Positions 6,376 to 11,464 of a stretch of DNA of 11,464 nt are shown here, piece by piece. This DNA is from JANNSW01 sp031431235 (lineage in GTDB: Bacteria; Pseudomonadota; Alphaproteobacteria; Rhizobiales; Hyphomicrobiaceae), in NCBI GenBank assembly GCA_031431235.1, contig JANPDA010000400.1, forward strand, positions 1 to 11,464. The letters run 5' to 3'. Positions within the stretch are counted from its first letter, which is position 1. Each line of letters begins with the position of its first letter. Both the position numbers and the translations under genes were made by a program. The notes under the pieces are model-generated. The model saw only the letters and a list, made by a program, of their open reading frames with translations. It searched no databases and was not told where the DNA came from.

Positions 6376-7596
6376 TTGAGCCAGATTCTTCGCCCGACTG
6401 AGGAACGCGAGCTGCAGGCCGTCGTCGCCGAGCATGCTCGCGCCAGTCGGGGCATGGACGTGCAGGGCGGCGGCTCCAAGCAGCGCATCGGCCGTCCGGT
6501 CGAGGCAGGCACCATCCTCTCCACCCGCAACTTGCGCGGCATCACCCTGTTCGAGCCATCCGAGCTCGTGATCTCGGCCCGATCCGGTACGACGATGTCG
6601 GCCGTCGAAGCCGAGCTCGGAAAGTCCAATCTGCGATGCGCGTTCGAGCCCTTGGACCTCGGGCCGATGCTCGCCGAGCCAGCCTTGCAGTCGACCATCG
6701 GAGGCGTTGTCGCGACCAATCTGTCGGGCGCGCGCCGAGTGACGGCAGGCGCCGTGCGTGATCATCTTCTCGGCGTGCGTGCGGTGAACGGACGCGGCGA
6801 GCAGTTCAAATGGGGTGGCCGCGTCATGAAGAACGTGGCCGGCTATGATCTCTGCCGCGGGCTTGCCGGCTCCTGGGGGACCCTCGCCGTATTGACCGAG
6901 GTGACTTTGAAGGCCGTCCCCAAGGCCGAGGAGACGCGCACGCTCGTTCTGTTCGGCCAGCCCGACGAGATCGCCATCGAGATACTCTGCGGTGCCATGG
7001 CGACTCCCTACGAGGTGACGGGGGCCATCCATCTGCAATCGAGTCTCACGCGCAGGCTCCGCAATCAGGCTTTGCGCACCGAAGGCCTGGCCGTGACGGC
7101 GCTGCGGATCGAGAATTTCTCTGCCTCGATCGCCTACCGGGCCGAACGTTTGAAGGAGCTGTTCTCGGCCTATGGCGAGATCGTCGAGCTCGACCATTCA
7201 GCGTCCGTGGCGTTTTGGGAGGAGCTGCGCGTGCTGTCCTACTTGCAGGGCTCGCGCGATCCGGTCTGGCGGATCTCGACCTCGCCCAAGATGGGGCCGC
7301 GCGTGGTCCAGGCGATCTCGGGATACATGCAGACGAAGGCCGCCTATGACTGGTCGGGGGGCCTGCTCTGGCTCGAGGTGCCGGCGTCCGCCGACGCGGG
7401 CTCCGCCGACATCAGACGCGTGATCGCCATGCGCGGCGGCCATGCAACTCTCATTCGCGCCGACGACGAGGCTCGTCGCACGGTCGAGGTGTTCCAACCG
7501 CTCGAAGCCGGCCCCGAGCGGTTGACGCGCCGCCTGAAGGAAGCCTTCGACCCGGCGCGGATCTTGAACCGCGGCCGGATGTATGCGGGGTTATGA
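6376..7596 (+). CDS. glcE: Glycolate oxidase FAD-binding subunit GlcE
   Basis: A 406-residue subunit required together with GlcD and GlcF for glycolate oxidase activity. The FAD-binding half has VQGGGSKQRIGRP (29-41), SELVISARSGT (62-72) and GGVVATNLSGARR (109-121). The GlcE hallmark GGRVMKNVAGYDL is at 147-159, followed by GSWGTLAVLTEVTLK. The C-terminal end, DPARILNRGRMYAGL, is the usual GlcE finish. The start appears to be a TTG at 6376, with GGTG a few bases upstream; I find no in-frame ATG or GTG between the glcD stop and this point, and alignment with GlcE sequences supports a start here. It lies 46 nt after glcD and ends 4 nt before the chosen glcF start, which is strong evidence for co-transcription. 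Confidence 0.92.
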   Translation: MSQILRPTEERELQAVVAEHARASRGMDVQGGGSKQRIGRPVEAGTILSTRNLRGITLFEPSELVISARSGTTMSAVEAELGKSNLRCAFEPLDLGPMLAEPALQSTIGGVVATNLSGARRVTAGAVRDHLLGVRAVNGRGEQFKWGGRVMKNVAGYDLCRGLAGSWGTLAVLTEVTLKAVPKAEETRTLVLFGQPDEIAIEILCGAMATPYEVTGAIHLQSSLTRRLRNQALRTEGLAVTALRIENFSASIAYRAERLKELFSAYGEIVELDHSASVAFWEELRVLSYLQGSRDPVWRISTSPKMGPRVVQAISGYMQTKAAYDWSGGLLWLEVPASADAGSADIRRVIAMRGGHATLIRADDEARRTVEVFQPLEAGPERLTRRLKEAFDPARILNRGRMYAGL

Positions 7597-7600
7597 TCCA

Positions 7601-8986
7601 ATGCAGACCGATTTTACCGCCCACCAGCTCGAGGACCCCAGGATCGCCGAAGCGGATCGCATCCTGCGCAGTTGCGTGCATTGCGGGCTCTGCACGGCGA
7701 CCTGCCCGACCTATCTGCTGCTGGGCGACGAGCGCGACAGTCCGCGCGGGCGGATCTACCAGATCAAGGACATGCTCGAAGGCGAGAAGCCGGCGAGCCC
7801 CGAAATCACGCGCCACCTCGACCGGTGCCTGTCCTGCCTCTCTTGCATGACGACCTGCCCCAGTGGCGTCGACTACATGCACCTTGCCGACCTCGCCCGC
7901 ACCCATATCGAGGAAACCGGCAGCCGCCCGGTGGTCGCGAGGATCCAGCGCTGGCTCGTCCACGCCATCGTGCCGCATCCGTGGCGCTTTCGCCTGGCGT
8001 TGCTGTTGGCCAGGCTTGGGCGACCGCTGGCGCCGTTGTTTCGGCGCATCGGCTTGAAGCCGGTCGCGGCTATGCTCGACCTGGCACCCCGGCGTCGACC
8101 GCGCCTGCTCTGGATCCGTTCCTTGGAGCCGTCGCTGCCGCCGGGCAAGGCCCGCAAGCGGGTGCTGATGCTGGCGGGCTGTGCCCAGCCGGTGCTGCGG
8201 CCCGAGATCAACGAGGCGACCCTGCGCCTGTTCACGCGCTTCGGCATCGAGGTGGTTGCAGCGCCGGGCGCTGGCTGCTGCGGCGCACTGGTGCAGCATA
8301 TGGGTCGGGAACGGGACGCCCGCGCCCAGGCTCGCCGCACCATCGAGGCCTGGATCGCGGCCATGGGTGATGAGCCGCTCGATGCCATCGTGATCAATGC
8401 TTCTGGTTGCGGCACGACGATCAAGGACTACGGCCACATGTTCGCCCACGACGAGGCGATGTGGAAGAAGGCGGCTCATGTCGGCGGCCTCGCCAAGGAC
8501 GTGACCGAGGTGCTTGCGACCCATGACCTCGGCGCCCCCAAGCGCTGGTCGTCGATCCGCGTCGCCTATCACTCCGCCTGCTCCATGCAGCACGGCCAGC
8601 GCATTGCCTCCGAGCCGCGCAATCTGCTCGCAAAGGCAGGCTTTGCCGTCGTCGAGGTCCCCGAGGGTCACATCTGCTGCGGCTCCGCCGGTAGCTACAA
8701 CATGCTTCAGCCCGACCTGTCGCGCCAGCTCCGCGACCGCAAGATCGCCAACATCGACCGCGTGCGTCCCGACGTGATCGCGACCGGCAACATCGGCTGC
8801 ATCACCCAGCTGGAGCATGGCACCGACATCCCCATCGTCCATACCGTCGAGCTGCTCGATTGGGCCTATGGCGGTCCGTGCCCGCGCGGGCTCGAAGCCT
8901 TCGAGAGCCGGGTCCAGGAGGTGCCGCAATCGGGCATCCGCACGATCACTTCAGCCCGACCGGCGCGCGGCCGGGTGCGGGCATGA
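7601..8986 (+). CDS. glcF: Glycolate oxidase iron-sulfur subunit GlcF
   Basis: A 461-residue electron-transfer subunit carrying two [4Fe-4S] clusters. The cluster ligands are C25, C28, C31 and C35 (CVHCGLCTATCP) and C76, C79, C82 and C86 (CLSCLSCMTTCP). Two CCG domains follow: GCCGALVQH with CCG at 226-228, and HICCGSAGSYNM with CCG at 359-361. Partner cysteines include C194, C270, C327 and C400. These domains are typical of the heterodisulfide-reductase-like half of GlcF. I chose ATG at 7601, giving MQTDFT as in E. coli GlcF (MQTQLT). An in-frame ATG at 7583 would add six residues and overlap the end of glcE. The last base pairs overlap the start of the next gene (ATGA), suggesting translational coupling. 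Electrons probably leave to the membrane quinone pool. Confidence 0.94.
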   Translation: MQTDFTAHQLEDPRIAEADRILRSCVHCGLCTATCPTYLLLGDERDSPRGRIYQIKDMLEGEKPASPEITRHLDRCLSCLSCMTTCPSGVDYMHLADLARTHIEETGSRPVVARIQRWLVHAIVPHPWRFRLALLLARLGRPLAPLFRRIGLKPVAAMLDLAPRRRPRLLWIRSLEPSLPPGKARKRVLMLAGCAQPVLRPEINEATLRLFTRFGIEVVAAPGAGCCGALVQHMGRERDARAQARRTIEAWIAAMGDEPLDAIVINASGCGTTIKDYGHMFAHDEAMWKKAAHVGGLAKDVTEVLATHDLGAPKRWSSIRVAYHSACSMQHGQRIASEPRNLLAKAGFAVVEVPEGHICCGSAGSYNMLQPDLSRQLRDRKIANIDRVRPDVIATGNIGCITQLEHGTDIPIVHTVELLDWAYGGPCPRGLEAFESRVQEVPQSGIRTITSARPARGRVRA

Positions 8987-9576
8987 CGGCTCGGATCGTC
9001 AAGCTGGGCCCAGCGGACTACCGCGTGATGCCGTGGAAGAACGGCCTCGGCGAGACGATCGAGATCGCGCGATCTCCTGCAGCCAGCACCGGTCTCGATG
9101 ATTTCGACTGGCGCATGAGCGTGGCACCGGTCGTCGCCGACGGCGCATTCTCCACCTTTCCCGGTATCGAGCGGACGATCATGGTGATCGAGGGCGAGGG
9201 CATGGAGCTGACGTTCGCCGGCGGCAGCCCTCATCGCCTGCTGCCGGGCGAGCCGTTCACCTATGACGGCGGGCTTCACGTCGATGGTCGTCTCCTCGCC
9301 GGCTCGGTCCGCGATCTGAACCTGATGGTGCGCGGAGCGGCCTGCATGGGCACGTTGTTGCATTCTCCAGGCCCGCTTGCGGTGTCGGGCCGGGCAGCCG
9401 GCCGAACCGTCATCGCCTATGCGCTCGCTGGAGAATGGAGCTGCAGGGCGGGCGGCACGGTCTCGGGGTTTGCGGAACGCGAGTGCCTGCGGCTCGATGC
9501 CACCGCCGACGTCTTCCTTGCGCCGGATTCCTCCACGGCACGTCTGGCCGTCGCGATCCTGGACCGGCACCCGTGA
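8983..9576 (+). CDS. HutD/Ves family cupin protein, fused by overlap to the glc operon
   Basis: A 197-residue protein of the HutD/Ves family (PF05962), double cupin-fold proteins. The family signature MPWKNGLGETIEI is at 16-28, DFDWRMSVA at 40-48 and FSTFPGIERTIMVIEG at 56-71, followed by a glycine-rich cupin-like stretch ending in PGEPFTYDGG. HutD is best known from histidine-utilisation operons, where it has been proposed to bind formylated intermediates and limit flux; E. coli Ves is linked to cold and stress. Neither role is shown for this context. The ATG at 8983 overlaps the glcF stop by four bases, so translation is likely coupled to glcF. No hut genes (hutH, hutU, hutI) lie in the window, so its job here is open. 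The family call is secure, the function is not. Confidence 0.88.
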   Translation: MTARIVKLGPADYRVMPWKNGLGETIEIARSPAASTGLDDFDWRMSVAPVVADGAFSTFPGIERTIMVIEGEGMELTFAGGSPHRLLPGEPFTYDGGLHVDGRLLAGSVRDLNLMVRGAACMGTLLHSPGPLAVSGRAAGRTVIAYALAGEWSCRAGGTVSGFAERECLRLDATADVFLAPDSSTARLAVAILDRHP

Positions 9577-9634
9577 CCGCTCCGGTGGAGCGCCTCCGGC
9601 CGGGATAGCGGGAGCAAATCAGCCGGACTTGGTA

Positions 9635-10873
9635 TTACCCCCGCTGCAACAGGGCGACCACTTCCACGTGTGCGGAAAAGACGAACTGATCGATCGGCAC
9701 CACGCGCTCGATCTCATAGCCGCCGTCGACGAGGGCTCGCAAATCGCGCGCCAGCGTTGCCGGATTGCAGGAGACGGCGACGATGCGAGGTACGCTGGAC
9801 CGCGCCAGTGCCTCCGACTGGGCCTGCGCACCCGCCCGCGGCGGATCGAGCACGACCGCGTCGAGCCCCTCGAGCTCCTTCCGCGCCAGCGGCTCCCGAT
9901 AGAGGTCGCGCCTCAGTGCCGTGATCCGGCGCAGGCCCGGCGTGGCTTTCGCTGCCCGCTCCAGAGCGGCAAGCAACGCTGGATCGGATTCGACCGCCAC
10001 CACCTCGGCACTCCCCGCGAGTGCAAAGCAGAATGTGCCCAGGCCAGCAAACAAGTCGGCGATGCGCCGTCCCCCGCCCACACCCTGCTTCACCAGGCCA
10101 ACCATCGCAGCCTCGGAGGCGGTCGTTGCCTGCAGGAAGGCCCCGGGCGGCAGCAGCACCTTCGCCGGCCCGACCCGCACGAACGGTTCGCTTGCCGCAT
10201 ACAGCGTCTCGCCGGCGACCGTCACGCGGATCAACCGGAGCCGCTGCGCCGCATCGGCGGCAGCCCTGCGCTCCTCGAAGCCGAGCTCGCTGCGGGCGCC
10301 CGCAATGGCAACGTCGATGCCGTTGTCGGCGGCCGTGAGCGTGACGTCGAGCACGCCCTTGCGGGTGGCGAGCGGCATCAGCAGCTCGGGCAGCAGCGGC
10401 AGCAGCCGCGCGAGCTCGGGCCGGGCGATCGGGCATTCGCTGATCGCAACGATCTCCTCGCCGCGCGGCGCGTGATAGCCGACAATGACGGTGTTGCGCG
10501 TTCGCCGCGCCGCCAGGCTCAATCTCCGGCGCGTGCCGGGGCCCACTGCAATCGTCGGCTCGACTTCGGGCGACAATCCCCGATCGGCGAGCGCGTCGAT
10601 CACCAGCTGCCGCTTCCAGGCGAGGTAAGCGTCCAACTGCAGATGCTGCATGACGCAGCCACCGCAGCTGCCGAAATGCCGGCAGATCGGCACGATCCGC
10701 TGCGGGCTCGCCCCAACCACCTCGATCGCTCGGCCGCGCCCTCCGGTGATATCGGCGCGGACCCGCTCGCCCGGCAGCGTGAACGGCACGTAGACGGGCC
10801 CTGCTGGCGTGTCGGCGATGCCATCGCCCCGCGCGCCCAGGCGGTCGATGACGATCTCCCGCTCCTCAGCCAT
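9635..10873 (-). CDS. Class I SAM-dependent rRNA/tRNA uracil-C5 methyltransferase, TrmA/RlmD (RumA) family
   Basis: A 412-residue enzyme that methylates C5 of a uridine in RNA using S-adenosylmethionine. A TRAM-like N-terminal segment (about 1-50) is followed by [4Fe-4S] ligands C64, C70 and C73 (CRHFGSCGGC) and C147 (SECPIA), as in RumA/RlmD. The Rossmann core has DLFAGLGTF (273-281), VVAVESD, and LDPPRAG (342-348). The catalytic nucleophile is C369 in VSCNPATLARDL, and the terminal HVE motif (402-404) holds the general-base glutamate. Which uridine it modifies (23S m5U1939, 747 or tRNA U54) cannot be told from sequence alone. ATG at 10873 is the natural start; the longer frame would read far into tlyA. 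It overlaps the tlyA stop by 8 bp, so the two genes are probably co-translated. Confidence 0.9.
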   Translation of the reverse strand: MAEEREIVIDRLGARGDGIADTPAGPVYVPFTLPGERVRADITGGRGRAIEVVGASPQRIVPICRHFGSCGGCVMQHLQLDAYLAWKRQLVIDALADRGLSPEVEPTIAVGPGTRRRLSLAARRTRNTVIVGYHAPRGEEIVAISECPIARPELARLLPLLPELLMPLATRKGVLDVTLTAADNGIDVAIAGARSELGFEERRAAADAAQRLRLIRVTVAGETLYAASEPFVRVGPAKVLLPPGAFLQATTASEAAMVGLVKQGVGGGRRIADLFAGLGTFCFALAGSAEVVAVESDPALLAALERAAKATPGLRRITALRRDLYREPLARKELEGLDAVVLDPPRAGAQAQSEALARSSVPRIVAVSCNPATLARDLRALVDGGYEIERVVPIDQFVFSAHVEVVALLQRG

Positions 10874-11464
10874 GCGATTTTGCTCCGAGCAGGAATTCGC
10901 CATTGCCATCCTTGCCGGCAATCGGCGAGGGGATGACACCGAGCAGCTTCCAGTGGGCTTGACTCGCCAACCAGCCGGTCACGCGCTCGATCGCTGCTGG
11001 ATGATGCTCCCGCGCCACGATTCCGCGTTTGCCGACCGCCTGGCGTCCCGCCTCGAACTGCGGCTTGATGAGCGCGATCAGCCAGCAGCCCGCTCCGGCA
11101 AGGGCGAGCGGCCTCGGCAGGGCAAGGGTCAACGAGATGAAGCTGACGTCGGCGGTGATGGCAGTCACGGGCGCTCCGATCCGATCGGCTGAGAGAACGC
11201 GGGCATCGGTGCCTTCGAGCACGACGACGCCCGGCTCGCTTCGAAGTTTCTCGTGCAACTGACCATGCCCGACATCGACGGCATAGACCGTTTTGGCACC
11301 GCGAGCGAGCAGCACCTGGGTAAAGCCGCCCGTCGACGCCCCGATATCGAGCGCCACCCGGCCGGCCGGCGAAAGGTTGAAAGCCTCGAGTGCGGCGACG
11401 AGCTTCAGGCCGCCGCGTGAGACATAGGGGTTTGCATCGGCGGCGACCTCGATCGCGGCATTAG
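10866..11464 (-). CDS. tlyA: TlyA family 2'-O-methyltransferase (rRNA modification), 5' end outside window
   Basis: The C-terminal 198 residues are visible; the gene continues past the right edge, so the N-terminal S4 RNA-binding domain is missing here. The frame runs through bases 11358-11464 as well: the segment with DANPYVSRGGLKLVAALEAF precedes the SAM motif VALDIGASTGGFTQVLL. The FtsJ-like K-D-K-E tetrad is present: K in SRGGLK, D in TADVSFIS, K in LIKPQFEAG and E in GNGEFLLG. YAVDVGHGQL is the usual second SAM motif. TlyA 2'-O-methylates cytidines of 16S and 23S rRNA; older annotations call it hemolysin. In many alphaproteobacteria tlyA sits between dxs and the RumA-type methyltransferase, which matches the right-hand partner here. 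dxs itself is not visible. Confidence 0.92.
   Translation of the reverse strand, partial: NAAIEVAADANPYVSRGGLKLVAALEAFNLSPAGRVALDIGASTGGFTQVLLARGAKTVYAVDVGHGQLHEKLRSEPGVVVLEGTDARVLSADRIGAPVTAITADVSFISLTLALPRPLALAGAGCWLIALIKPQFEAGRQAVGKRGIVAREHHPAAIERVTGWLASQAHWKLLGVIPSPIAGKDGNGEFLLGAKSHG

Noticed and set aside
4845..6719. A 624-codon minus-strand open frame across glcD and the start of glcE
   Set aside because: It is antisense to two well-supported genes and its composition (rich in Asp, Gly, Ala, His and Arg) is typical of a shadow of high-GC coding sequence.
7451..8929. A 492-codon minus-strand open frame opposite glcF
   Set aside because: It lies opposite a protein with clear cluster-binding cysteines and CCG domains, and the antisense translation shows no family pattern.
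9578..9592. Hairpin CGCTCC-GGT-GGAGCG just after the HutD-like gene, considered as a terminator
   Set aside because: The stem is perfect and its place between convergent genes is suggestive, but there is no T-run on either strand and the stem is only 6 bp.
9377..10936. A 519-codon plus-strand open frame opposite the RNA methyltransferase
   Set aside because: It crosses the end of the HutD-like gene and the convergent methyltransferase, and has no recognisable motif.

Overview
This window looks like chromosomal DNA of a high-GC alphaproteobacterium, probably of the Hyphomicrobiales (Rhizobiales). That is an inference from the strong G/C third-position bias, the glcD-glcE-glcF operon style, and the tlyA / TrmA-RlmD-type methyltransferase pair on the right. 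I cannot place genus or species.

Layout, left to right. Bases 1-273 hold the 3' end of a class V (alanine-glyoxylate type) PLP aminotransferase. An apparently gene-free gap of about 240 bp follows. A class A FAD-dependent oxidoreductase lies on the minus strand (516-1715). Its upstream gap is rich in short inverted repeats. A complete insertion sequence of the ISAzo13 family follows (1943-3277), with 19/21 matching terminal inverted repeats and a TTA target duplication. Next is a LysR-type regulator on the minus strand (3338-4246), visibly AT-richer than its surroundings. About 640 bp (4247-4892) then has no gene I can support.

From 4893 the sequence returns to dense, high-GC coding. glcD, glcE, glcF and a HutD/Ves-family cupin gene form a tight plus-strand run (spacings of 46 nt, 4 nt, and a 4-nt overlap), very likely one operon. 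Convergent to it, on the minus strand, are a TrmA/RlmD-type RNA methyltransferase and the 3' part of tlyA, overlapping by 8 bp.

How the genes fit together. GlcD, GlcE and GlcF form the membrane-associated glycolate oxidase that oxidises glycolate to glyoxylate. The aminotransferase at the left edge is of a type that commonly converts glyoxylate to glycine. The 516-4246 block (flavoenzyme, IS, AT-rich LysR gene) sits between these two and looks like an accessory segment. The HutD-family gene appended to the glc operon is the most unexpected partner. I found no CRISPR array, tRNA, rRNA, toxin-antitoxin pair, phage module or clearly new system. Most of the window is ordinary metabolism and RNA modification, interrupted by one accessory insertion zone.
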